Origin: Vitellaria paradoxa
Taxonomy: Eukaryota; Streptophyta; Magnoliopsida; Ericales; Sapotaceae
Reading direction: 5' to 3'
DNA: 64,000 nucleotides
NCBI GenBank assembly: GCA_019916065.1
Contig: CM034238.1
Location: 31,629,721 to 31,693,720, forward strand
Part shown: positions 22,612 to 34,275 of the stretch, in pieces
Numbering within the stretch: the first letter of the stretch is position 1
How the letters are laid out: each line of letters starts with the position of its first letter
Translations under genes and position numbers: made by a program
Notes under the pieces: generated by a model
The model's input: the letters and a program-made list of their open reading frames with translations, nothing else
Told to the model about the DNA's origin: nothing
Databases searched by the model: none

Positions 22612-23154
22612 TAATGATGCAGAGATTTTGGGGTTCACTCCTAAGTCATGTGCAATACTCTTTTTCTCTTTGGATGGTTGTCAGGGACTGCCTTAAAACA
22701 CCAGTTTGGTGCCTAACGAAGAAACTCTAACGATCAAGTTAGTCGAGAATTATGAAAGGTATATTCTTTTTCTGTAAAAGAGTGTGTTGCCTTTTCAATG
22801 TAGAAATCTCTTCCCTATATATGTTATTGCATACCATTTGGAAAGACCACGTGGAGAATCTTTTGTTATGGAAACATTCCATAAATGGAATATTTGAAAT
22901 GCCACGCAGGTCGCCTATAAATACAGGAGTGGCCATAATCTCCATATTGGTGGGAATCATGTGATTCTAGGCGTGGATGCTGCAAGGGCCACGTGGGCAT
23001 TTTTGACCATTAGTAACTTGACCGGGGTCTGTGTTCGGACCTGATCAATTGGGTCTATGAGTTCTACTGGGTAAGACCTTCATTCGATCATTCTAGGCCC
23101 CAACTGACAAAGTAGTGTCTGGTCCAATTGGCCAGTCGCGAATCACCTCCATCA
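22612..23154 (-). repeat. 5' LTR of the Tat element
   Basis: Direct repeat of 13611-14154. Its outer end (plus-strand right edge) reads CACCTCCATCA and is followed by ATTTG. Many substitutions relative to the other LTR indicate an old insertion. Confidence 0.85.
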
Positions 23155-24320
23155 ATTTGCATTGAAGTTGTTTGAACTATGATTATTCATTCACGCCCCT
23201 TTTTGTTCCTTTAATGAATATTTAGAAAAGTAAATGTATAAAATTAAGGGGTTCATCTCAATTTTGTTTGTTGATTGGCTCTAGCTGATGCTGATTTATT
23301 TATTGTTGGTTTATGGATTGGATTTTTAGTTTCTAGTTTATAAAATAGTCTTTTGCTCTAAGTCTACATTTTCTTTTTTAATTTGAAAAATTATAATTTC
23401 GCTTATGTTAGAATTATGCACACTTAATGTAAGATATTCTGGATAGATATTTTGTCTTTTGAATGTTCTTTTTTTTTTGTATATAATATTAATAGTTTGG
23501 AACTGCTTTTGGCAATTTTAGAATATTTAGTTGTAAATATTTTATATCATGTCTTAATCGCTAATTGTAGTACACTAGATACAAACATTATTGGAGTGTA
23601 AATTTTTTTATTAAGTATTATTACAACAAATTTATGTATTGGAAATTTTTAACCCTTTTATTTACACTATACACTTTATTTACTTAAATTTCTTTATTAA
23701 AAATTATTTACTAGAAGTAACTTTAAATAGCATATTTTTGAAATTCTTGAATCATGAAATTTAAACGTGAAATTACAAATTATATATAGTAACAAATGGA
23801 CTTGTCACAAGGTGAAGTGGCGGCAAAATAGTTATCACAACATCCCATATTTGTTATAATTATTCAAATTATGTTGTCATCAGACACATTATTTGTGACG
23901 AAATAGATTGTCATTAGTTATAGTTATTGTGACAACGAAGTTACTAGTTACTAGTACGTAACTTTAATGACAAAATATATTGTCATTGTAATGATTCAAT
24001 TTTTAATTCAAAAAAATTAGAAAAATCTTGCATTGACAACTTTGTAGAATTCTATGGAAAGATTTAGTGTTACTAAATGTTAATTAATGATGAGTTCAGT
24101 CGTCACAAAAAAGTAATTCTTTTGTAATGACATTTCCTGGTAACTAAATGATTTTAATAATAGTAACAAATTATGTCACATTAGGTTTTAGTGACGGAAC
24201 TATTAACGTTAACATGCATTTGTCACAGATGTCATCGCTAAAAAATTTATATGACAAACATCATACTTTTGGTGACAATTTTTGTTATTACTAAAAGAAC
24301 ATTTTTTTATAACATACAAT

Positions 24321-25340
24321 TTTAAAAAGTAATCGTTACTATTATATTACACTATTACGTAATAATTTTAGATCTCTCTTATCTTGTTACATTATTTTTT
24401 TCTTTTTTCTTTTTTTTTTTTTCTGCTATATCTTCGTTGCCCTCCCATTATATGTTGCTATACTTTATGCTTGCATTGTTATAATTATTGTTATTTAAAT
24501 TAATCGTTATAATTTTTTAGACTTTGATTATTAATAAATTGGTTGATGGGATGGAAGCATGAAGAGGATGAAGCGGTCGTGGCGCATGGTTGGAGCCAAT
24601 GAGATATGACGTAAGTAAAGGAAAACAAATGAAAATATAAATGAAAGAGAGCTCCTTATCCCTTGTTTCTATAACACTTGTCATGACTCAAATTGAAGGT
24701 CTTGGTGTATCTAGTTTGGCAAATGGGGGTGTTGATGGGAAAATTAGTGGTGTAACTATGCAGGCTTGCTCAATATTAGTAAAAGTTTAGGGCGAATTTA
24801 ATAATTAATTTTTTTATATTTGTAATATAAAATTTTTAGTATAATATAAAACATTTTAAAATTTTTATTTAAAGATAATTCTTCTAACCATTTAAAACAT
24901 AAAATTACTTATAAAATTTTAGTATTACTCTTGAAATAATAATTTGAGACAATTATTATATAATTAATTTGGAACTAATAATTATTAAATATATTTTTTA
25001 ATTATGTAAGTCACTTTTGAAATTAAAATTACGGGAGAATATTTTATCATTAATAAACATAAAAAATTAGTCTATTTATATTAATTCTTTTAATAGATAT
25101 ATGTTAGATACTTTTACAAGGTATTATTTTTATGAATTAAAATAAGTTTAAATTTATTTGATATTAAGATAAGTATTAAAATTAAGGAGATAATAAATTT
25201 AAAACAACTAAATATATATTTATATATTTTTTTTTAAACTTAAAATCTTTTTATTGAATGAGAGCTTTAAGCAAGCATAGATTACCTTGTGCTTCAACCT
25301 ACCATAAAACTATGGCATTGAACTTTTGTATATGTTATTA
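24321..25340. other. Noncoding AT-rich spacer
   Basis: I see no gene and no clear repeat apart from T-rich tracts near 24400-24425. The ORFs are short and random-looking. Confidence 0.5.
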
Positions 25341-25708
25341 TGACTTCGTTTGAAAGCATAATTTTGTACAAAAATTAGCCAAAAATTGTAAAGTTAGTGT
25401 TTAACAAAACACCAACTTCTATCACTTTTCTTCTCTACTACAGTAATTTGCTCCACTCAAAAGTCTCTAAAATTTTTACCAAACACATAAAAGTTGTTAA
25501 AATTGCTAAAAATTATGAAAAATTATTGAAAGTTACCTAAAAGTTATTAAAATTTATTAAAAATTTTACAAAACACCCAAAAGTTATAAAAATTTACTAA
25601 AATTGTTAAAAATTACTACTCGTTTTATTAAATGTACTAAAATTACAACTTGTAAGTTTTAATAAAAAAATATTTAAAATTACTAAAAGTTGTGACTCCA
25701 AACGCATG
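25341..25708. mobile_element. MITE with TTA duplication (Tourist-like)
   Basis: The left end TGACTTCGTTTGAAAG and the reverse-complemented right end CATGCGTTTGGAGTC share a CGTTTG core. TTA flanks both sides (25338-25340 and 25709-25711), the target duplication of PIF/Harbinger elements. The interior is rich in AAAGTTATTAAAATT phrases and noncoding (368 bp). Confidence 0.6.
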
Positions 25709-27360
25709 TTATCTCTAAAGAGAAAATCCCTCTAAAAAAAAGTTAAATGTGCGGAAGGGTTATAAATACAATGGGATGGGGTAATAATTCAAAGCAACAA
25801 CGGCAAATTAGTTATTTTAAATTTTATTATTGCGTGTGTGGAGCTTTACAAGGAAATTATAAAATTTTACAAGTTATAGTCCCAAAACTAATGACAAATA
25901 TAAATAATTAAAAAAATAAAATTTTTTGAAATTTTATATTTTATATTTTTATTATTACTTATTTTTATTTTTATTTATTTTATTATTATTATTATTATTT
26001 TTTATTATTTGCATATTGCAAACGCACTCGCTAAGGGAGTGGTGTGAAATTTCATTTCTCATGAGTGAGGTATGCTGAAAAAAGCGGGAGGCTGATATTA
26101 AAAATAATGTTAGCTTCGCAACAGTGGCGGAGCTCAGCTTGGCTCAGGGTGAACACGTGTTCACTCTAAAAAAAAGGTTATACTTTTTTTATATTATTTT
26201 TTGTACTTAATTGTGTCCACTAAAAAAAAGAAAAAATATTTAATTCAATATTAATTGCGTCCATCTAAGAAAAGAAAAAAAAATTAGGTCAGTACCAATT
26301 GTGTCCATCTAATAAAAAATAAATTTTAATTCAATAATATCAATATAATTGTATTTAATTGTACTTAATCTACCCAGTACAATTAAAAAATATTTAACCT
26401 CACTTTGACATTTTTTTCTCTCACTTTCTTCTTTCCAATAGTCAATTTTTTTTTTTATTCCTTCTATAATATCTATTAATTATTTATGTGTCTTATAATT
26501 AGTACTTACTTAAATAAAATTTTCGGACTCTTTGATGACATTAAAATTAAAATATGTTGAATTAAAATTTAACGATTCAGATCTATTTTAAACCCCCAAA
26601 TTCAGATTTGTCAGGGGTAGAGTTGCACCCGGTGCTTTGTTTAGCGGTAAGGATGAAATAAATAAATAAAGATAGATTTTCCTTCTTCAAACGTGGAAAA
26701 CTTCCTTTCTATAGCATTGTTTCGTTTGAGGGAAGAGTTAAGGAAAAGAAACACTAGCAAAATGTATATATTATAATTTTATTTTATTTAAAAATTATTT
26801 TCCAAATAAAAGAAACCCTCAAGTAAAATAAAAAATAGAATCCTTTCTTCTTTCTATTTATCTTTCTTCTCCTGTTTTATTCCATCTCCTTTTCTGCCCA
26901 AAAGTGGAGAAAGAAAAATGATGGGCATGGATGGAAACTTTTCCTTGGCTTTTTCTTTTCTTTTGCAAGAAAAATATAAATTCATAATCAATTTTCCTTT
27001 CTATATTATTTCCTCCCTTTTTTTAAATCAAATACAACATAAATTTACAAAAAAAACTACGAGTAATTTATCTTTTGTTTTTTTTCAAAAATAACGGTGC
27101 AAAACGTATTTTATACTTTCCATAGATGATGCTGCAATTTAAAAAAAAAAAAAAAAGAAGAAGCCTTGATAACTAATGTTCTAATAATATTTAATTACCA
27201 AAAAAATGTTCTAATAATATTAATTAAGAATTCATGAAAGGCTGACATGTATCTAAATACCCTCCACGCTCTTTTGTTTTTATCGTTTTAAAAGAGATAA
27301 CAAATATTAAAACACTTTCTAACATTTTAAAATAACTTCACACGTTCTTTCTCAAAATAT
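25709..27360. other. Noncoding spacer with simple repeats
   Basis: It contains an (ATT)n tract near 25979-26000. A possible hAT-type terminus starts at 26122. The rest is A/T-rich sequence with many homopolymer runs. I see no gene. Confidence 0.5.
26122..26640. mobile_element. Possible hAT-type terminal fragment
   Basis: CAGTGGCGGAGCTCAG at 26122 matches the CAGTGGCGGAGC-type terminus common in plant hAT-like elements. I could not find a matching inverted right end; CAGGGGTAGAGTTGCACCC near 26610 is a weak candidate. No coding sequence. Confidence 0.25.
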
Positions 27361-28315
27361 TCTAAAGGTATATTTGGTACGTAAAAATAGAATAAGAGGT
27401 GAGAATGGAATGAAATGATTATTTTATTCTTTTATTTGGTTGCCAATATAAAAATAATTAGAATTGAATAGATATTCAAAATTTATAATTTAATTACATA
27501 TTTTAAATATAATAAAATATAATAAAAATTACTTAACATTAACTTTTTTAAAATTATAAAAATGAACTTTATCTTCGAATCGCACAAAAAAAGAAAAAAA
27601 AAGGTCAGGGGTAAAACATTCATTTTATAATTCAAGTTTGAATTGAACCAAATTTTTCTTAATTACTACGAAACATTTTAAAAAATATTTTTTAATCTTC
27701 TGGAATACCTAAAATATAAATTTAACCCAAAAACACGCATTGGGGCAAAATAGTCATTACATATTTTTTAATCTTTTGGAAAGCTCAAATACTAATTTGG
27801 GCAAAAAATGAATCCAATGGTAAAATGGTCATTTTATAACTTAAATTTGGAGCAAATCAAAATTTGCTTTAATCAAATCAAATCAAAATCCAGTGGTAAT
27901 ATGAATCAATATTTTTATTAGTCTTTCGGAAGCCTGAAATAAGAATATGGAAAAAAAAAATGAACCTAGGGGTAAAATAATCATTTTATAGTTCGAGTTT
28001 AGATCAAATTTAAAAATAAGGTTAAAGGATAAAATGAACATTTTACAACCCAAGAGAGTAATTGATAGAATTTTTTTTATTACAAAATAGTTGTTTGTTT
28101 TTTATTTTTGTGTTTTTAATTTTTAGATCAAATTATAATTGCGATAGAATAACTATTCCATAACTTAAATTGTAGAAATAACCCTTCTACTTCATGTGGA
28201 AATGACTATTCTCATAGAATAGTATTTCAACTTAATTTTTTGATACTAAGTATAAAAATAGATTAAAATAAAAATGAATTACATTCCATTCTTACGTGCT
28301 AAATATAATCTTAGA
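27361..28315. mobile_element. Noncoding TIR element with internal repeated modules
   Basis: The left arm (27369-27393) TATATTTGGTACGTAAAAAT matches the reverse complement of 28283-28307, TATATTTAGCACGTAAGAAT, at about 21 of 25 bases over the full arm. Inside, phrases of the type TAAAATGGTCATTTTATAA recur near 27615, 27747, 27822, 27972 and 28033. No ORF of note. Confidence 0.5.
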
Positions 28316-29191
28316 GCAATTTATTAAATGCTCTATTATTATTATTTTGTAATTTAGAGTATTCAAACCAATTTTTTCAAATTTCAATTAATCTCTATGC
28401 CTCTAAAATTAATAATCAGATAAACCTTACAGCAACACTGAAAATACTCGAATCAGTGAACTCGGAGTTAGTTAACTCTGAAACGACAGAAGTCTTCTAA
28501 ATGCTCCATAATCTTGCGGCACGCCCAAAAAAAAAAAAAAAAGGGAATTTGGCATATATTAACAAATGCGTCGAATGCGCTACTTGAAGTGCCAAACGAG
28601 GGAGATCTACAATCTCCATTTTTCAAAATTCACTATAACAATGTTATGTAATTTTTTAATGTTAATTTTTTTTATTTTTTTACATTTTACTTTTTGTTTA
28701 CCCAATTTTCTACTTATTTTTATTTTTTAAAAATATTAAATATACTATTTTTAATTTGGCCACCAAAAAGTTTAAACATAATAATTTGAACTACGTTCAA
28801 TTTTGACAATTAGGAAAAGCCAAAACTAGAATACATTTAGTATATTCATTATTTTATTTATTAATGTATTTATAATTGTATAATCTGATTTTTGAATAAT
28901 AAATGAAAAGGAAATAGAGAAAATTGGAGAAATAATTATTTAATATTTTAAAGAAGCTAAAGGAATAATTATTTAATATTTTAATATTCAATGTTATCGG
29001 AAAAAAATTAATAAAATAAAATAAATATTCTTTTTAATCTAATTTAAAAAACTGTTAGGAGAGCTCATCTATATGACTTAATAACTCTACTTAGTATTTG
29101 CCTTAAAAACAACTAGCGTTTTGCTAAGTGGTGGCCTAATGGCATAGATTAAGAATTAATAATAGAGTAACATATACAAAATATTGACATA
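28316..29191. other. Noncoding spacer
   Basis: AT-rich sequence with a 16-nt A run near 28527-28542 and a local direct repeat of AATAATTATTTAATATTTTA (near 28930 and 28965). I see no gene. Confidence 0.5.
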
Positions 29192-29559
29192 AGCCTAGCT
29201 TGGTGTAAGAAAAAATAAGAAAAATTGAGATAAAATATGGTTTGGGGTTAATTTTGACGTCTTTTTTTTTTCTAAAAAGTAACAAATCGTGGGAACTATT
29301 TTCTAAATTCGTTTCCATAGATTCAAAAAAAATTCACAAAAAATAATAATAATGGTACTCGTATGAAAGTTTTTGACATAAAGAGTATGATTGTATAAAA
29401 AATTTACACATTCGGTTAACCTACTTTCAGACTTTTTTTATTTTTTTAGCAAAATATTAGAATTTTTTGAAATTAGTGATGACGGAAAAATTAGAGGTAG
29501 AGAGGTTGTTGGAAGTTTATAGAAATTTTTAGAGTTTTATTGTATGCCAAACCAGCTTG
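29192..29559 (-). mobile_element. MITE, inverted copy of the element at 35191-35550
   Basis: Its plus strand matches the reverse complement of 35191-35550 along the whole length. Shared phrases include TGATTGTATAAAAAA, AGCAAAATATTAGAATTTTT and AATTAGTGATG. The ends are AGCCTAGCTTGG and, reverse-complemented, AAGCTGGTTTGG. No clean target duplication is visible at this copy. Noncoding. Confidence 0.7.
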
Positions 29560-29981
29560 TTTAAAAAATAAATCACAAATTCAAAAAAAACTTTTATATA
29601 TCAAAATATCTTATGTCATTTATTAAATCTATCAAGATCTCGTTTGGAGGTGCAAAAAAATCAACTTAAAAAAATCAACTTTTAGTGTTTAAGCTGTTCG
29701 GTAAAATATAAAAATTTATTAATTTACTAAGTTAACATATTATCAAAGCACTAATTTTTACTGAATTAGTGAAGTGAATAATAATTATTTTACTTCAATC
29801 TAACTTAAAAATTATCAAATTTTTTATTAAATATCTAAAAGTTACTAAAAATTATTAAAAGTTATTGTTTATTTTATTAAATACTAAAAAATTAGTAAAA
29901 ATCATTAATAAAGTTTATTTATTTTAACGAATGCGCGAAAAAATTTTTATCAACTAACTTTTACTAAAAACAATTACCTAA

Positions 29982-30725
29982 GGGACCGTTTGATTATATT
30001 GTCATTTTTTTATTTACGTTTATCTGTTTATATTTTTTATTTTTTATTTTCTGTTGTCATTTTCTTCTCAAATGAAAATTAAAACTATGTTTAGAAATAT
30101 AATTTTATATACAATTATTAAATTTTTAATTTGAAAAGATATTTAATTTTATTGGTTTTTAAAAATTAATTGAATTTAATAAAATATTTCATATTAATTT
30201 AATTTAACTGATAAGAATAATAAAATTAAATTTATCAATCAATTTATTTATTAAAATCATTTAGTCCAGTAAATATAAAATGTATTAAATTATAATTTAA
30301 TTATAATATTTATTAAAAACAATTTAATAAAATATAATTATTATATCATTTAATTCATTAAATACAAAATATATTAATTATATATAATTTAATTATACTA
30401 TCAATTAAAAAATTGAATAAAATATATTTCATAAGAATTTAAATAATTTAATTATGATATTTATTAAAAATAATGTAGTTTAATATTGAAATAAAATAAT
30501 TTATTTTAATATAATATAACAAAAATGAATCAAATGTTAAAATTGACAAAATATTTGTAACAGTAAAAAATAAAATAAAAATATTTTTATTTATATATTT
30601 CTGTTTAAGATTTTATTTTTTAAAAAAATAAACAAATTCAATAAATATATTTCTATTATTAATTTATAAAATTTTAAACATATAAAGAGAAAAAACAGGG
30701 AAAAAAAACACGTTCTAAACGGGGC
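29982..30725. mobile_element. MITE with TAA duplication (PIF/Harbinger-like)
   Basis: The left end GGGACCGTTTGATTA and the reverse-complemented right end GCCCCGTTTAGAACG form an imperfect TIR. TAA flanks both sides (29979-29981 and 30726-30728). The interior is 744 bp of very AT-rich noncoding DNA. The immediately preceding 29640-29978 (starting CGTTTGGAGGTGC) looks like part of another MITE, but I could not match its ends. Confidence 0.55.
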
Positions 30726-30728
30726 TAA

Positions 30729-31364
30729 AAATTTAACTTTCAAACCATGCTAAAAACACTATTCACCGTTTGTCAAAAAGTTTTACACCCAAGGTCAATA
30801 TACCTGCACACGTGTTTTTTTTTTTTAATAACACGAGGATCAAATCAAATGTCACCATTCCACTTTCACTTTTTTCTTACCTCGAATATTTAGTTGGAAA
30901 AAATTTAGTTAAAGTTAAAGTAAATGTACGGTAAGTTTGAAATGATAAAAAGTGAGACAAAATGAGATACAATATAATTTAAGAAAATTTTTTACATTTG
31001 GTGTACACATCTCAGATCATATTTTTTGGAGATAAATAGTAAAATTTCCGTTCTGACAGATTGAATTTCCATGTAAATAGATTCAAAATTTTAGGCAGTT
31101 ATTACTTTCTTTGCATTACAATTTGTTTAAACGGATTGTAGAAATTGTTTGGACGAAAGTTAGTTTTACACTACAATTTGTTCAAATGGATTGTAGAAAT
31201 CGTTTGGACAAAAGTTGGTCGCGTATATCCATCGAAACGATTTCTACAATCCATTAGAACGGATCTACAGTCCGTTAGAATAGTTTCTATGACCTCACAA
31301 AAAATAGTCAAAGTAGGTGTCATTGGTAGTTTAAGAGTCTAGTGAGAATGGTGAAAAAAATTTT
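30729..31364. other. Noncoding spacer with direct repeat and hairpin
   Basis: A 55-bp direct repeat (31117-31171 and 31172-31226) begins TACAATTTGTT(T/C)AAA(C/T)GGATTG. A perfect 19-bp inverted repeat joins the second unit to the following sequence (see the separate entry). No gene. Confidence 0.6.
31187..31253. repeat. Perfect 19-bp inverted repeat with 29-nt loop
   Basis: TGGATTGTAGAAATCGTTT at 31187-31205 is the exact reverse complement of 31235-31253. A third, imperfect inverted copy of the same phrase follows (about 31260-31290). Confidence 0.9.
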
Positions 31365-32062
31365 TGTAATAACCTGAATTTTTTTTTCCTTAATTAAATT
31401 ATTTAAGTGTGGTAGTGATAATTATTATAGTAAAAATCTAGAAAATTAAGCATTTGAAAATTTTTGGAATGATAAAAATTAGTTGAAAAATTTTTCGGAT
31501 TAAATTTCACCCTATGTGGGAGTTTAATGTAGAATTTCTAAAATTTTTATCCAAACACTTCTTAGCCCAATTACTTATTTGGTTCAAACCAAGACCATTA
31601 ACCCATGGGTCAACCCTTTTCTTTGACTCACCTCAACTCATTTCAACTCACTTTATCACTCAATGAATTGACTCATGAATAGTTACTCTAAATTATTTCC
31701 CGACAACTTCATTTCCATCTTCCATACACTCTCACCATCTTTCAAAATTATTTGACTAATTGGACAAAGAGAAGACCAACATTAATGACCTTAAAGCATC
31801 TTTTTCAAATTATTTAGCAAACAAAATTTAAAGTATTTTGTTTGAAAGCTAGCATGATTTAAAGCATTTTGTTAATTTGTCAAAAAGCTAGCATGATTCC
31901 CGGATCATGCCACCTCCATACATCTTCCCCAATGCTTTTCTTAAATGATATGGTTAGATAATCAAAAAGTAAGCATGATTCTTGGATCATGCTACCAATT
32001 GTATAGGCGTGATCTTACCTTAGTTGATTTTTTTCTCCACCAATAATTTTCTCTACACTCCC

Positions 32063-32069
32063 TATAAAT
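32063..32069 (+). promoter_or_regulatory. TATA box inside the solo LTR
   Basis: TATAAAT in the context CTCCCTATAAATTGTG, on the strand predicted for LTR transcription. It is followed by a purine-rich leader. Motif-based inference. Confidence 0.4.
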
Positions 32070-33360
32070 TGTGTGTCTTCAAAGAGAAGAAAATAAGAGA
32101 GAAATAATAATAAATTATTAATTAGTGAGGCTGAAGATTTGGTGTTGCTTGGAGGAAGAAGAAAGGCTTGGAATTTTCCAATTTGGGTGATGTTCAAAGC
32201 TAACTCATTTTTCCTTCTCAGACTTGGTCATTAATATCTTCATTGAGGTAGGATGATGAACCTCCTAAAATATATTTGATGCATTTTCTGGTTTGAAGTA
32301 TGAAACTTGATTGTGATAAAAATAAATACCCGTATATTGGGGGTAAGGAAGCCAAAATTTTGACTGATGTAACTCAGTATGCTGACAACTCTCTATTTGT
32401 AACTTCTTATGTGCTTCTGACCTCGAAAACGGTGGAATTAGGCTTCGGCTAAAACATAAAAGTTGTAGCCCTTTCAGTTTTCTTTTCAACCCAAAAAGAA
32501 TTGCATCAATCCGATTTGTGAGTCAAAAGTTATGCCCAAAATACTGAGCACATGTAAAATTGTATTTTCTGAACAAACTGAATTCAAAACTGTTTTTGTA
32601 CCTTTACACCTTATAATTTTAAAAAGTGTAAAACATGAAAGTTGTAGGTCTTGAAGTCTAGTTTCTACAGATATAAAGTTTATAGATATTGGAGTTCTGC
32701 TCTATTTTATATGAATTTTCTTTCAAGTTGCTATTCTGCTTAGCTTTAATTGATGCTTGTTTGGATTTGTTTAGAAAATTATGTTTAAAGATTTATTTAA
32801 ATTTCCAATTTCCTTCTGTTAGTTATTGTCATGTTAATAATTTCTATTTATATGAAATTATTTTAAACTAGATATTATGTATTATTCGACACTCTAATTT
32901 TGATAATAATTGACTTAGATAATCAGTTTCATCATGATAGTTGGATGACTTATTCAAACTAAAATGCTAGTATTTGATAAAATGCCCAAAAGAAACAATG
33001 GACTTGTTCTTTTCTTATTTGGTCTTTCTTAAATGAATTTGATTTATTTTTTTTAGGCATTGTTTTGCCAACATAACAAGTTATATAACTATATTTTTAT
33101 GATTAAGTGAATTTGATGAAACTCATTTAATACCTTCCTAAACATTGGAATAATTCTGTAAACAATTGTGGATATCTTGAAGCCAAAAACCTATGATAAG
33201 GGTTTGGTTATAAATAAGATGATGATTGGAAATTTATTTAGATTATTTTGAATAAAATAAAACTTATCAATTTTGCTAAAAATTAAATATAAGTCAAAGA
33301 GCTATTTATTTTCTTTATATTCCATAAAATAATAAAATAAAAGGTAAAAGAAACAAAAAC

Positions 33361-33443
33361 TGAGATTTGCAACCAATGAGGTTCGAACTTGCGACTTTAA
33401 TTCGCAATTAGGGTCGCCCAACCACTAAGCTACCAATCTCGGC
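33361..33443 (-). repeat. tRNA-like (SINE-head-like) segment
   Basis: On the minus strand it has an A-box-like GGTAGCTTAGTGG (33422-33434) and a B-box-like GTTCGAACCTC (33379-33389). The spacing and the flanking GCCGAGATT...AATCTCAG pairing are like a degenerate tRNA. It cannot fold into a standard cloverleaf by eye, so it is a tRNA-derived SINE head or pseudo-tRNA, not a tRNA gene. Confidence 0.5.
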
Positions 33444-34197
33444 CTAATTAATATACCATTAGAAATAATTTTATTCTTATCAAATTTGGTATGGTAAACT
33501 TGTCAAAACAATTAACTAAAATACTAATTGTATTCTAAATTTTTTTACTTGCTACTTGTTAATTTACATATAATACTTACCTTTGTGATAATGATATTGA
33601 TGACTATGTTGAATCTTTGATTTATTGAGAATTGCTATTAAATTATGGATTTAGATAAAGTACTTAAAAAATATATATATACTGCTTGTGACTGAATAAT
33701 TCCACTTTTGATTCATCACCCTGGAACATTGCCGGTTGTTATTAAAAATGTCTGATTTTCATACAAAGTACCCTTGGAATGTAAAAGGTGAGAAGAAATT
33801 AAGGCACTCGGTACTAAAGTTATTTTTGACAATGGGGTGATGGGTGGGTAGAAATGGCCTTTTAGATGAAGATGGGAATATGCATTTTATTTGGAAGATG
33901 CTCCCTTCTGACCTGGCCAGTCGGGTAGCCGGTCGCGACGGCTAGGTTTTTGGTAGGTGACACTGTCGGTATGCATTGGATGCTAAGCCCGTAAAGTCAC
34001 TGGTTCCCAAGGCTCGGGGTAGAGGAGGATAGGAGTATGATTATCTTAGGAGGATTTAGATTAAACTCCTTTACAAAATTTTACTGTGACTAGCAACCTC
34101 TCTTGTTATGTATGAATGATGTGTTGGAATTATTTAATTATATTTAATTCCTCTCGATTAATATTTTATAAAAATATATATATATATATATATATGA

Positions 34198-34275
34198 AAC
34201 CTGTATCGCTACGGGGTTTGATCCCAAGACCTTGAAGATCTAAATCTGAGATCCCTACCACCGCGACACAGACTT
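34198..34275 (-). repeat. tRNA-like (SINE-head-like) segment
   Basis: On the minus strand: A-box-like TGTCGCGGTGGTAGGG (34253-34268) and B-box-like GGTCTTGGGATCAAACCCC (34213-34231), in tRNA order. A (TA)n tract follows at about 34176-34195, the kind of tail seen after some plant SINEs. Not a functional tRNA by eye. Confidence 0.45.

Larger units (their letters stand above)
13611..23154 (-). mobile_element. Nearly full-length Tat-lineage Ty3/gypsy retrotransposon (9.5 kb), inactive
   Basis: Two related direct repeats of about 544 bp (13611-14154 and 22612-23154) bound the element. A PBS lies just inside the right repeat on the minus strand, and gag, protease, RT, RNase H and integrase follow in minus-strand order toward the left repeat. 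The flanks ATTTA (13606-13610) and ATTTG (23155-23159) match at 4 of 5 bases, a plausible target duplication. Between integrase and the 3' LTR lie a palindromic repeat array and a gene on the plus strand. Such antisense ORFs are known in some Tat elements (for example Grande and Retand). Stops, frameshifts and lost catalytic residues make it non-autonomous. Confidence 0.85.
12457..24320. mobile_element. Putative CACTA-like DNA transposon remnant, split by a Tat element
   Basis: The left edge reads GTATCACTGTAAAAAA, followed by an A run. The right edge, reverse-complemented, reads GTATGTTATAAAAAAATG. Inside both edges are many short, bidirectional TGTGACAA/TTGTCACT-like motifs: about 8 in 12507-12783 and about 12 in 23805-24285. 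Such clustered subterminal repeats are the hallmark of CACTA (En/Spm) ends, where the transposase binds. The middle is occupied by the retrotransposon at 13611-23154. The CACTA identity is an inference; a Mutator-like origin is possible. No transposase was found. Confidence 0.4.

Noticed and set aside
22290..22730. 146-codon plus-strand ORF next to the Tat PBS
   Set aside because: It overlaps the PBS, the 5' LTR edge and the region upstream of gag on the other strand. The translation has no recognisable pattern and ends inside the LTR.
33361..33443. Functional tRNA gene
   Set aside because: A- and B-box words are present but the cloverleaf stems do not pair properly. The same was judged for 34198-34275, 42958-43037 and 56159-56228.
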